In this document: in pieces, positions 8,754 through 17,241 of the stretch
How the letters are laid out: the number at the start of each line of letters is the position of its first letter
Numbering within the stretch: position 1 is the first letter of the stretch
DNA from: Candidatus Latescibacterota bacterium
Lineage (GTDB): Bacteria > Latescibacterota > UBA2968 > GCA-2709665
Assembly (NCBI GenBank): GCA_021295655.1
Contig: JAGWBX010000008.1
Coordinates: 13,453-77,452, forward strand
Length of the DNA stretch: 64,000 bases
Direction of reading: 5' to 3'
Program-made: the position numbers and the translations under genes
Notes under the pieces: model-generated
The model's input: the letters and a program-made list of their open reading frames with translations, nothing else
The model's database searches: none
Told to the model about the DNA's origin: nothing

Positions 8754-10337
8754 ATGATTGGACAGAAGACCACGCATGAATGGATCCGTGCGATTCGAGG
8801 CCGGAACGACGATCTGATCTCCCGCCTTCGGTCCATCTACGGCAACAGCGAGGAACTTATCGGAGAACGTCTCTGCGCCCTCCTGCAGACCGCGATGCGA
8901 TTCGGGGAGACCTTCGGTGAGAGAGACGTCAGTTTTGTCAGGGCGCCGGGCCGGTTGAATACGGTGGGGATGCACGCCGACCACCGGGGCGCCTTTATCA
9001 ACCCCATCTCCCTGGACAAAGAGATCCTCATCTGTTTTTCTCGCACAGAAGATGACCTGGTTGAAGTCCACAATATGAATCCAGCCTACGGAACACGGCG
9101 TTTCCATTTGTCGGAAACCTGCCCGGACGCGCCGATACGTACCGACGCCGAGTGGCTGGAGTGGACGCAGGAAAGAACCGACCAACGCAAGGCCGCTGGT
9201 GTCAACGAGGACTGGATTACCAAATTGCAGGCGCCGCCGGCATACCTGCACACCCGGTTTCCCGGCAGGAAACTGCGTGGATTCGACGGGGTCATAGGCA
9301 GCAGCCTGCCGGACATGGGCGGCCTGAGCTCATCGTCCGCGGTTGTCGTCGCGACGACGGAGATCATGACACACGTCAACGATATCGATCTGCACGACGG
9401 GCAGTTCGTGAGGTATGCGGGTACCGCGGAATGGTACGTGGGGACCCGCGGCGGTTTCGGCGACCACGCCGCGATCAAGTGCGGACGCCTGGGTAAAATC
9501 ACCCATATGAAGACCCTCCCGGAATTGACGATCGACGCGTATCTGCCGTTCCCCAACGGCTATCAGATCATCATCTTCGACTCGGGTATCCAGGCCAACA
9601 AAACCGGTGGGGCCGGCCAGAAATTCAACGAAAAGACGGCAACCTACGAGATTGGCGAGATCTATCTCAGAAACGACCTGGAAACCCGCAATCCGGAAGC
9701 CATCCGGGGGATTGTGGCGGCCAGGAGGGATCTGGATATCGAGAAGAAGTTCCATCTCGGCGACGTCGTGGAATGCCTGGAACAGCCCGAAATCTACCGG
9801 TTGATACAATCCCTGCCGGAACAGGTCGACCGGCGCGGGCTGCTGAGCCAGCTTCCGGAGGAGGAACGCTTTCTGCAACAGCAGTTCGCCACCCACGACG
9901 AACCCGCCGGCGGCTACCGGATTCGCATGGTCATCGCCTACGGCATCGCCGAATCGGCCCGCGGCATGAAGCTGAAGGACGTTCTGAACCGGAATCGCGT
10001 GGACCTTTACGGCGAGTTGATGAACGTCTCCCACGACGGGGATCGCGTGAACCTGGACGCGCCCCGATTCGACCCGGGAAAAGACCTCCACCTCCAGCCC
10101 GGCGACTACAACTGCAGCATTCCCGAGATCGATGAGATGGTCGATATCGCACTGGAAGCGGGCGCTGAAGGCGCACAGATTTCCGGCGCCGGACTGGGTG
10201 GCAGCATGATGGTCCTGGTATCGACAGAAGGCGTGCAGAGTATCATCGAGGCCATGCGAAACAGGTACTACGAGCCACAGGGGATCGATGAACGCCTGAC
10301 CGTCGCCTCCCCCGTTCAGGGAGCGGGGGTGTTGTAG
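8754..10337 (+). CDS. Galactokinase-like GHMP sugar kinase
   Basis: A 527-aa cytoplasmic sugar kinase. The galactokinase signature is at about 62-77 (APGRLNTVGMHADHRGAF; the usual GEHTDY reads GMHADH). GHMP motif 2, GGLSSSSAVVVAT, lies near 190 and motif 3, SGAGLGGS, near 480. It is longer than the 350-400 aa of GalK and has an extra middle segment, so it may act on galactose, N-acetylgalactosamine, arabinose or another sugar. I chose the ATG at 8754, which has GAAGGA 7 nt upstream; a much longer frame begins inside the preceding gene and is not credible. The gene ends in TAG. Confidence 0.85.
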   Translation: MIGQKTTHEWIRAIRGRNDDLISRLRSIYGNSEELIGERLCALLQTAMRFGETFGERDVSFVRAPGRLNTVGMHADHRGAFINPISLDKEILICFSRTEDDLVEVHNMNPAYGTRRFHLSETCPDAPIRTDAEWLEWTQERTDQRKAAGVNEDWITKLQAPPAYLHTRFPGRKLRGFDGVIGSSLPDMGGLSSSSAVVVATTEIMTHVNDIDLHDGQFVRYAGTAEWYVGTRGGFGDHAAIKCGRLGKITHMKTLPELTIDAYLPFPNGYQIIIFDSGIQANKTGGAGQKFNEKTATYEIGEIYLRNDLETRNPEAIRGIVAARRDLDIEKKFHLGDVVECLEQPEIYRLIQSLPEQVDRRGLLSQLPEEERFLQQQFATHDEPAGGYRIRMVIAYGIAESARGMKLKDVLNRNRVDLYGELMNVSHDGDRVNLDAPRFDPGKDLHLQPGDYNCSIPEIDEMVDIALEAGAEGAQISGAGLGGSMMVLVSTEGVQSIIEAMRNRYYEPQGIDERLTVASPVQGAGVL

Positions 10338-10368
10338 GGCGGCATTGTCCCACCTGCAACAGAATCAA

Positions 10369-10401
10369 AAAAGAGGAGTCGGAAAATCCGGCTCCTCTTT
10401 T
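10369..10401. terminator. Bidirectional terminator between convergent genes
   Basis: A 15-bp stem at 10369-10383 and 10387-10401 (one G-T wobble) with a 3-nt AAA loop, A-tract before and T-tract after. It separates the kinase gene (plus) from the corrinoid operon (minus) and can serve both. Confidence 0.85.
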
Positions 10402-10425
10402 GTCGTCAACAGCCCGGTGGGGCTC

Positions 10426-10698
10426 TTATTCTTTCAGGCCCCGGTCGGCGAATGCCCGTTCAAGCTCCTCCGCCACCGCCAGCAGGACCGCCTGCGGTTC
10501 GCCCGGACGCTCCTGCCGTTCGCTCCATTGCCAGTGTGCCAGGTACGCGTCCGATCCCGCCAGGCCCTCCTTCATCGCGCGCCGGTCTATCGCCTCCTGG
10601 AAACGCGGCGGCATCTGGCGCGCAACGCGCCGTTTCCCGTCGAAGACCCGCACCTGCGCGGGGATATCTTTCCAGTAGAGCACCTGGTATTCGGCCAT
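10426..10698 (-). CDS. Small virulence-factor-family protein of methyl-transfer cluster
   Basis: A 90-aa protein. The start MAEYQVLYWKDIPAQV and the later RFQEAIDRRAM and AYLAHWQWSE segments resemble the short proteins annotated as virulence factor, which in alphaproteobacteria sit beside methylenetetrahydrofolate reductase genes. The name is historical and the biochemical role is unknown. It is the last gene of the corrinoid operon, 3 bp after the homocysteine methyltransferase gene, and the shared context supports a helper role in folate or corrinoid methyl transfer. Confidence 0.65.
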   Translation of the reverse strand: MAEYQVLYWKDIPAQVRVFDGKRRVARQMPPRFQEAIDRRAMKEGLAGSDAYLAHWQWSERQERPGEPQAVLLAVAEELERAFADRGLKE

Positions 10699-10701
10699 CG
10701 G

Positions 10702-11781
10702 TCACCCATTCTGCCTACGTCCGTTCCCTTCGTCTTGCCGGCTATCGACGCCGAGAGAATCGCCGCCGCTCCCGTTCTTCCCTTGCTCCCCGTTCACCAT
10801 CCCGCGGAAGGCCCGGATATGCGACGGGCCGGTACCGCAGCAACCGCCAACAATGTAGGCGCCCGCGACGATCAGATCGGGGACGGACCGCGCCATGTCC
10901 TCCGCGGTCTGGGTATACGTGGTCCGACCGGTCTCTCGTTCCAGTTGCGGGAGCCCCGCGTTGGGATAGGCCATCAACCGGATCCCGTTGATGCCCCTCG
11001 CCTCCAACGCCTCCCCGAACTGCCGGATCCCGTTGATTGCGTAAGACATCCCCGTGTGTTCCACCCGCCGCGTCTCGGCGCCGCAGTTCATTCCGATGAC
11101 ATGCACGTGATCCAGCAGATTGTCCCCGCCCGAAAATTCTCCGGAACCCAGAAAATCCACAAGATTCTCCGCCGAATGCCCCCAGTCCGTCCGATAGATC
11201 ACCTGGCCGGTCTTACGGTCCTTTGTATACTTGCACGTCAGATTTACGGCAATGGGCAAGCCGGTCTTCCTGGCCACGTCCGCCGCAATGGCGGCCTCCT
11301 TCGCGGAAAACATGGTCTCGATACAGATCAGGTCCACGCCCGCCGCCGCCAGCGCGTGGATCACCTGCTCGTGCGCGGCCCTCACTTTCACGTCCGCGAT
11401 TCCGAAGTCCGTATCCCCCGCGTCCGACTCGATGGCACCCGGCGACGGGCCGATTGAACCCGCAATATAGACGTCCCGGCCGCTTTTCTCCACCGCCGTT
11501 CTCGCGTGTTCCATGGCCAGCCGGGCGATCGTCCCGGCCTCGGCCCCCGCTTTGCCCGCCATTTCCAGGTGAAGCGGCGATGCGACGAACGTATTGGTCC
11601 CAATAACGTCGGTTCCCATTTCAATATAGGCTGAATGGATATCCACAACCGCGGCCGGATGCAGTTCATTCGCCAGCGCGCTGTTGGTCAATTCGATACG
11701 CCCTTTGAACAGCTCCGAGCCGAAACCCCCGTCGTAAACCATTGGCCTGGAATCTTCCAGGCGTTCGAGAAATGTCTTCAT
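10702..11781 (-). CDS. Homocysteine S-methyltransferase family (BHMT-like)
   Basis: A 359-aa zinc-dependent methyltransferase of the Pfam S-methyl_trans family, a TIM barrel that methylates a thiol such as homocysteine. The zinc cysteines are visible in GMNCGAE (about 235) and GGCCGT (about 305). The last 40 residues are polar and low in structure. It follows the methyl-THF:corrinoid methyltransferase gene by 27 bp. Within the operon it could send the corrinoid or substrate methyl group to methionine, but a betaine or S-methylmethionine donor is also possible. Confidence 0.85.
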   Translation of the reverse strand: MKTFLERLEDSRPMVYDGGFGSELFKGRIELTNSALANELHPAAVVDIHSAYIEMGTDVIGTNTFVASPLHLEMAGKAGAEAGTIARLAMEHARTAVEKSGRDVYIAGSIGPSPGAIESDAGDTDFGIADVKVRAAHEQVIHALAAAGVDLICIETMFSAKEAAIAADVARKTGLPIAVNLTCKYTKDRKTGQVIYRTDWGHSAENLVDFLGSGEFSGGDNLLDHVHVIGMNCGAETRRVEHTGMSYAINGIRQFGEALEARGINGIRLMAYPNAGLPQLERETGRTTYTQTAEDMARSVPDLIVAGAYIVGGCCGTGPSHIRAFRGMVNGEQGKNGSGGDSLGVDSRQDEGNGRRQNG

Positions 11782-11808
11782 TTCCTCCCTGTTTCCTCCC
11801 GTGATGGT

Positions 11809-12855
11809 TTAACGATACACGTCCAGCGCGCCTTTGCGGTAGGCACGCAGAAAACGCTTGCACATCCGGTCTCTTCCAAGGAGCATATCTTCCGCGAGCC
11901 GGTAGGGTTCCGTCTCCCGGTCCATGGAAAAAACGCTCTGAGGGCTGCTGGTTACCGGATCGATAATCCCGCTGTCCGCACCCGCCTCGACGGCCAGAAT
12001 CGTAAACACGTCGTTGATGAGACGCCGGCACGGCAGTCCGAAAGACACGTTGCTGAACCCTCCCGTGACGTGAATCCCGGGTCCGAAATCCGCGCGGAGC
12101 CGTCGAATGGCCTCGAAGCAGTGGTTGCCGAAACCGCCGTCCACGGAAATGGGAAAGACCAGGGCATCCACGAAGATATCCTCAATCGCGATCCCCCTGG
12201 ACAGCGCCGCGTCCACCATACGGGACGCATTGGCGACGCGCTCCGCGGCGTCCTGTGGCATCCCGCTCTCGCCCGCGGCGGTCACGACAACCCGCGCGTG
12301 GTACCGCCTCGCAAGATCCAGCGCCTCGAGACGTTCCAGCGAGGCCGAATTCAGCAGCGGCCGCCCGGCCCCACCGTCGCAGGCCTCGAGCCCCACCTGA
12401 ATCGTCTCCACGTTGGAGGAGTCCACGGACAGCGGCACCGGGCTGACTTCCTGCACGGCGTCCACCAGCCACCGCATGGCCTTCTTCTGCTCGTCGAGGC
12501 GCAATGAGATTTCGTCCACGTTCAGATCAAGGTAATCCGTACCCGCGTCTACCTGGCGCTGAACCAGCCGGCGCAGGTAGGCTAGGCCGTCATCCGCCTG
12601 TGGCGCCTCGCCCGACATCGCCGCCTGCAGAGCAATCTTGACGTGTTTAACGCGGCCTTCCTCGTAATCCTGGGTCTTCTTGACATCCTCGGGAATCAAC
12701 AGGAAGCGCCGGCTCTTCCGGGTGTCGTAATAGCGGACGGCTTCCACCCCGTCGCGGTTCTCCACGACGAGCCGTCCCTTTCTGAGCACAACCCGGGTGG
12801 TATGGATGTTTTCGCCGACAACGATAAATTCGCCGTCCCGGCCGTCCAGTTTCAT
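11809..12855 (-). CDS. Methyltetrahydrofolate:corrinoid methyltransferase
   Basis: A 348-aa protein of the pterin-binding (dihydropteroate synthase-like) TIM-barrel family found in MetH, AcsE and MtvA/MtgA-type enzymes. It moves a methyl group between tetrahydrofolate and a corrinoid protein. Key segments are TDYLDLNVDE (about 107-116), PLSVDSSN (about 143) and GGFSNVSFGLP near 245, which match the pterin-binding Asp/Asn loops. It starts 10 bp after the metF-like stop, indicating co-translation. Its position between MetF and the corrinoid genes makes methyl-THF the likely entry or exit for one-carbon units. Confidence 0.88.
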   Translation of the reverse strand: MKLDGRDGEFIVVGENIHTTRVVLRKGRLVVENRDGVEAVRYYDTRKSRRFLLIPEDVKKTQDYEEGRVKHVKIALQAAMSGEAPQADDGLAYLRRLVQRQVDAGTDYLDLNVDEISLRLDEQKKAMRWLVDAVQEVSPVPLSVDSSNVETIQVGLEACDGGAGRPLLNSASLERLEALDLARRYHARVVVTAAGESGMPQDAAERVANASRMVDAALSRGIAIEDIFVDALVFPISVDGGFGNHCFEAIRRLRADFGPGIHVTGGFSNVSFGLPCRRLINDVFTILAVEAGADSGIIDPVTSSPQSVFSMDRETEPYRLAEDMLLGRDRMCKRFLRAYRKGALDVYR

Positions 12856-12865
12856 TGTGTCCGCC

Positions 12866-14467
12866 TCATTTCACCCGGGCGTGGTGGTCCCGCTCCAGAA
12901 ACGCGTTTGCCCAGGCGCTGGTGCCTTTAAGGGCGCCGTCCCTGAAGACCACGGGCCCGTCCAGCATCGTCTCTTCCTCGCCGTAGGCCTTCAGCCGTTC
13001 GTAGGCCAGCGACCAGATGCATTCCTTCTCACCCACTTCGCACCGGCCCCCTCGGGTTCCGCCGCAGGGGCCGTTTCGCTGGTTCTTGACGCACTGCGAC
13101 TCCGGACAGAGGAACGCGATATCCGGCAACGAACAATCGCCGCAGTCCCGGCAGTCGAAGCCCGGTATCTTCACCGCCTGTTCGGCGCCATGCACGGCCC
13201 TGCGGATCCCGCTTCCGGCGCGGTCGACAGCCTCGAAAATCTTTCTGCCGATGCGAAAGGCCGGGCGATCCTTCTCGAAGACCTGTTCGTGCACGAAACG
13301 GTTCATCTTGTAGCCCGCGGAAACGCGACCCCTGCCGGCCCTCAACACGTCTGGTTGTTTTGAGTGGCGATACCGGCGGTTCACTTCGACAGAACTCAGC
13401 CCCGTGTCCCCGTCGGGCTCAAAAAAGAAGAACTCTTCCGGCTGGTGGAAGCAGATTTCGGAAACGAAGTCTTTCCAGTCCGTGTTTCCGTAGCCGCCCG
13501 AGATCTCGAGGATCCGCGCAAAGTCCTCGAACTTCAGGTGCCCGCCAAGGTACACACCGCGATACCCCAGTCCCCTGGCGATCGCGCACTGCTTCGCGGC
13601 AAACTCCAGGAAGAAGGCCCTGCCCTTATCGCGCGAACGGGCGTGTTTCCGCGTGAGTTCCAACAATTCGTCGGTTACGATCACGCCGGGGATATTTCCC
13701 GCATGGAAAAATCCGGCCAAGGCGGGGCTCAGCACGTACACGTTTGCAATCGCCGGCGTGCGGAGGCCGTTACGGGCCATGTACTTCAACAGTTCGTCCT
13801 GCTTGCGGGCGTCGTACCCGATCTGGCTGATGATGAATCCTGCGCCGTTCCGGATCTTTTTCGCCAGTTTGAAATATTGCGGCATCACCTCGCGTTCATG
13901 CCGCTTGTGGTTGTTTACCACGGCGCCAGGGAAGAATCGGGTGGGCTTGAGGACCTGATCGCCTCTGGCGCCTTCGAGGCGCATCCCGGAGTTCATGTCC
14001 GAAAACATCTTCAACAGGCCCACGGAATCCGTATCGAAAACGCCGCCTGCCTGTCCCCGATATCCACCCGCGGGATAGTCGCCCGACAACGCCAGCACGT
14101 TTTCGAATCCTTCGCTCGCGAGTTCCCAGCCCCTGCTCAACAGCGCGTTCCGGTTCCAGTCCTTGCACGAAACGTGAATGATCACTTCCTGTCCCCTGCC
14201 CAACAGGTCGATGCCCATCGTGTCCGGGTTGTTCGTTGCGTTTCCGCCCGGATTGTCCGTAATGCTCAGCGCGTGCACGCCCGGATGGTCGGAAAGCGCA
14301 CGTGCGAGGTCCAGAACGTAACGTCCGCGGCGCTCGGTGATCACGCCCCGGGAATTGACCAGTTCCACACAGACCACGAACTCGTCGGTTTCCTCGAGCA
14401 GATGGCGCAGGGAGTGCTTCTTCCCGTCACCGCGCGCCGGATTGGATTTTTTGGAAACTATCGCCAT
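12866..14467 (-). CDS. metF: Methylenetetrahydrofolate reductase with C-terminal Cys-cluster domain
   Basis: A 533-aa protein. Residues about 20-340 are the MetF TIM barrel that interconverts methyl-THF and methylene-THF (LSGDYPAGG; GAGFIISQIGYD). Residues about 440-500 are the MTHFR C-terminal domain with eight or more cysteines (CRDCGDCSLP, CPESQC, GPCGG, C). This extension is typical of acetogens and of methyltransferase clusters; it may bind Zn or an Fe-S cluster and dock an electron partner. It is longer than the 280-300 aa of E. coli MetF because of this domain. In the operon it likely runs in the oxidising direction when methyl groups are catabolised. Confidence 0.9.
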   Translation of the reverse strand: MAIVSKKSNPARGDGKKHSLRHLLEETDEFVVCVELVNSRGVITERRGRYVLDLARALSDHPGVHALSITDNPGGNATNNPDTMGIDLLGRGQEVIIHVSCKDWNRNALLSRGWELASEGFENVLALSGDYPAGGYRGQAGGVFDTDSVGLLKMFSDMNSGMRLEGARGDQVLKPTRFFPGAVVNNHKRHEREVMPQYFKLAKKIRNGAGFIISQIGYDARKQDELLKYMARNGLRTPAIANVYVLSPALAGFFHAGNIPGVIVTDELLELTRKHARSRDKGRAFFLEFAAKQCAIARGLGYRGVYLGGHLKFEDFARILEISGGYGNTDWKDFVSEICFHQPEEFFFFEPDGDTGLSSVEVNRRYRHSKQPDVLRAGRGRVSAGYKMNRFVHEQVFEKDRPAFRIGRKIFEAVDRAGSGIRRAVHGAEQAVKIPGFDCRDCGDCSLPDIAFLCPESQCVKNQRNGPCGGTRGGRCEVGEKECIWSLAYERLKAYGEEETMLDGPVVFRDGALKGTSAWANAFLERDHHARVK

Positions 14468-14534
14468 GCGAATATGCTCGTGTTGTTACGCGGCACTCGT
14501 GTTCGGTCGCGGGACCTCTCACCCCAGCTACGTC

Positions 14535-16163
14535 TCACGTCTCCCCGGTTTTCGAAACAGGCATCGGCTTGAACTGGCAGCCTTCCACGAACACCTCGAA
14601 GAAATCCGGCGTTGTCTCGAGCTCGATATGTTCCAAATCTTTCACCAGGGCCTCCACGTGCGCCCGTTTTTCCCGCGAAAGCAACACCTCCCGCGCCCCC
14701 TGGACCGCCGCATTACCAATCTTCACCACGCGTACTTCGTCGACCGGCGCCAGGAACCCGATCTCGATCGCATTCCGGACGTTCACGTAATTCGCGAATC
14801 CCCCGGCCAGGTAGAGCGTGTCGATATCTTCCGGTCCGACCCCGAGGTGTCGCATCAGGATGAACTGCCCGCAGAAATTCGCAGCCTTGGCCTGGGCCAG
14901 ATTGCTGGCGTCTTCGCGCGACAGCGTGATCCCGTAATCCGAAACAACCGGTATCTCGAAGGACCGGTCCGCGAACATCCCCTTCGGCGCCATGAGATCG
15001 TGCCGCCGGAGTTCCGCGAGCAGATCGATCAACCCGGACCCGCATATTCCCTCCGGATCGACGTTTCCGATGGTCCGGAACTGGAACCCGCCGTCCTCCA
15101 GGCGGACCGACTCGATGGCGCCTTCATGGCCGGGCATCCCGAACCGGACCAGCCCGCCCTCGAACGCGGGCCCGGCCGGACAGGAGGCGGTGAGCAGCCG
15201 GCCGTTGCATCCGACCACCACCTCGGTATTGGTCCCTACGTCCACCAGCATCACCACGCCATCCTGAGACGTCAGGTCCGTCGCCACGAGGTCCGCCGCG
15301 GTATCCGCCCCCACGTGGCTGGCGATCAGCGGCAACCCGTAGACCTTCGCCCTCGGATTGGCGCGCAGCCCCAGGCGCCTGGTGCTCTCAAGCAGAGACG
15401 TCGTCTGCAGTTCGCCCTCGAGAAAAGCATGTTCCACGGCCGACTTGTACGGTCTCTGGCCGATGCTTTGCACATCCAATTTGAAGAAAATATCCCGCAT
15501 CGTGGAGTTTGCCGCAACAACCACCTCGTAAATTTCCTGGCGCGCAAATCCGAAGCGTTTTCCCAGTTCGAGTATTTCGTGGTTGATCGCGCTGACAGCG
15601 GCTTTTTGAAGTTCGCCCTGAAACTCACCGTCGTAGGAGATGCGGTGCATCACGTCGCTGCCGCCGAAACGCTGCGGATTCTCGAACGAACTCACGTGAA
15701 TGCTTTTTCCGGCGGCCAGGTCCACAAGATCCATCACGACCGTTGTCGTGCCAAGATCGATTGCGATGCCGAACAGGTGGCCACGATACCTGTCAACGGC
15801 CGCGCCGTCATAATAAACAACGTCCCCACGGCGCGTGACCAGGGGGTCCGGATCGATTCGTTTTTCCAGGGTGCTGGATAGAATCTTGGGCTTGCGCCTT
15901 ATCGGCAAGAACTCGACGTCGGTCCCGTCGTTCTCAATCATCGCCTGGCAGGCGAGGCGGTAGTTCCCCCGCAGGAACGATTCCACAGGGTTTCTGGGCC
16001 GCAGCGCGTCCATACCGCGCCTGATTTCAACCACGCACTCGTGGCAGTGCCCCATGCGACCGCACGAGGTGGGCACCTGCACCGCCAGTTCATCCGCATA
16101 GTCGAAAACCGTCTTCCCGGTTTCCAGCTGCTTCCTGTTCCCCTCGTGAATTATGGTACCCAT
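14535..16163 (-). CDS. ASKHA corrinoid-activation ferredoxin protein (RACo/RamA-like)
   Basis: A 542-aa protein that reductively reactivates oxidised Co(II) corrinoid proteins using ATP. An N-terminal 2Fe-2S domain has a CX5CX2C pattern (SCGRMGHCHEC) and a distal Cys (RLACQAM). The ASKHA ATPase-like domain begins at FGIAIDLGTTTVV (about 120) and has the phosphate-2 loop MLVDVGTNTE (about 285) and GICGSG. I start at the ATG at 16163: it lies 8 bp after the upstream stop, whereas the longer frame runs over that gene. This is a hallmark partner of corrinoid methyltransferases. Confidence 0.92.
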   Translation of the reverse strand: MGTIIHEGNRKQLETGKTVFDYADELAVQVPTSCGRMGHCHECVVEIRRGMDALRPRNPVESFLRGNYRLACQAMIENDGTDVEFLPIRRKPKILSSTLEKRIDPDPLVTRRGDVVYYDGAAVDRYRGHLFGIAIDLGTTTVVMDLVDLAAGKSIHVSSFENPQRFGGSDVMHRISYDGEFQGELQKAAVSAINHEILELGKRFGFARQEIYEVVVAANSTMRDIFFKLDVQSIGQRPYKSAVEHAFLEGELQTTSLLESTRRLGLRANPRAKVYGLPLIASHVGADTAADLVATDLTSQDGVVMLVDVGTNTEVVVGCNGRLLTASCPAGPAFEGGLVRFGMPGHEGAIESVRLEDGGFQFRTIGNVDPEGICGSGLIDLLAELRRHDLMAPKGMFADRSFEIPVVSDYGITLSREDASNLAQAKAANFCGQFILMRHLGVGPEDIDTLYLAGGFANYVNVRNAIEIGFLAPVDEVRVVKIGNAAVQGAREVLLSREKRAHVEALVKDLEHIELETTPDFFEVFVEGCQFKPMPVSKTGET

Positions 16164-16171
16164 GCGGCGAT

Positions 16172-16459
16172 CTAATCCTCGTTCCCCACAAATGCGCCGT
16201 GTTTCGCCTCCGTTTCCCACGCGCCGCGATAGTCCAGCTTGTCGTCCCCACCGCACATCAGCAGCGTTCCCCCTGGACGGGGCTTGCGCTGATTCCTGCA
16301 GCCGAACCTGGCCGTACACTCGTCGAATCGGTTCTTATATGGGCAACGCACGGTGGACAGTTCATCGGCATGGGCAATCATGCCCGCGAACAGTTCAGTG
16401 ATCCTGTCCAGCCGTTTCTGATATTCCTCTTTTTCGATCTTGTGCACGGTCGGGCTCAC
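16172..16459 (-). CDS. Uncharacterised Cys-rich small protein in corrinoid operon
   Basis: A 95-aa protein I do not recognise. The N-terminal half is a likely helix (KEEYQKRLDRITELFAG). The second half has Cys/Arg pairs: RCPYKNRFDECTARFGCRNQ, then LMCGGDDKLDYRG, giving four cysteines that could bind a metal or Fe-S cluster. Its start codon overlaps the corrinoid-protein stop by 4 bp (ATGA), and it precedes the ASKHA gene by 8 bp, so tight coupling suggests a structural or electron-transfer helper. Confidence 0.75.
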   Translation of the reverse strand: MSPTVHKIEKEEYQKRLDRITELFAGMIAHADELSTVRCPYKNRFDECTARFGCRNQRKPRPGGTLLMCGGDDKLDYRGAWETEAKHGAFVGNED

Positions 16460-17226
16460 GCATTAAGGTTGGTCTCTGCCTTCATCTCATCGAGCAGGTC
16501 TTTGGCCAGGGCCACGCAGGCCATCGCGTCCTTGCCGTACCCGTCGGCGCCCATATCGTCGGCGAATTCCTGGGTGACGGGCGCGCCCCCCACCATAATC
16601 TTGACGTCTTCACGCAAGTCCGCATCGATGAAGGCCTCAATCGTCTTGCCCATATTGGGCATCGTTGTCGTCAGCAGCGCCGACATCCCCAGCAGCGGAG
16701 CGCCGTGCTCCTCCACGGCATCCATGAATTCGTCTTCCGACGTGTCCACGCCCAGATCGTGAACGACAAACCCGGCGCCGCGAAGCATCATGATGCAGAG
16801 GTTCTTTCCAATGTCGTGCAGGTCGCCCTTCACCGTGCCCATAATGACCGTCCCGACCGGTTCGATGCCCGATGCGGAAAGAATGGGTTCGATATAGGCC
16901 ATACCGGCCTTCATCGCACGTGCGCAAGCCAGCACTTCCGGAACGAAGATGAAGTTCTCCCTGAACTTGATGCCCACAATTCCCATTCCGGCGATCAGCC
17001 CGTCGTCCATGACCTCCAGCGCTTCGGTGCCGGCATCCAACGCCTCTTTGGTCAACGTGTCCACCTCGTGATGGTCGCCGTCGATCAGGGCTGCGGCAAT
17101 CGCCTGCATATCGCGACTGACCCGGGCAAACGTGTCAATTGCCCGTTCCCGCTCGTCTTCCCGCTCGAGAAACTCTTCAATCTCGTCACGGATGAATTCG
17201 TTTACAATATCAGAGATATCCGCCAT
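16456..17226 (-). CDS. Corrinoid-binding methyl carrier protein
   Basis: A 256-aa B12-binding protein of the MtaC/MttC/MetH-like type. A helical cap lies at about 30-115, then the Rossmann-like cobalamin domain with the base-off ligand motif GDLHDIGKN (about 133-141, DxHxxG), the SALLTTT loop near 180 and MVGGAP near 222. It carries a methyl group between the UroD-type methyltransferase and the methyl-THF transferase in the same operon. An extra acidic N-terminal helix (EIEEFLEREDERE) is longer than usual. Confidence 0.93.
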   Translation of the reverse strand: MADISDIVNEFIRDEIEEFLEREDERERAIDTFARVSRDMQAIAAALIDGDHHEVDTLTKEALDAGTEALEVMDDGLIAGMGIVGIKFRENFIFVPEVLACARAMKAGMAYIEPILSASGIEPVGTVIMGTVKGDLHDIGKNLCIMMLRGAGFVVHDLGVDTSEDEFMDAVEEHGAPLLGMSALLTTTMPNMGKTIEAFIDADLREDVKIMVGGAPVTQEFADDMGADGYGKDAMACVALAKDLLDEMKAETNLNA

Positions 17227-17241
17227 TACGTTCTCGCCCCT

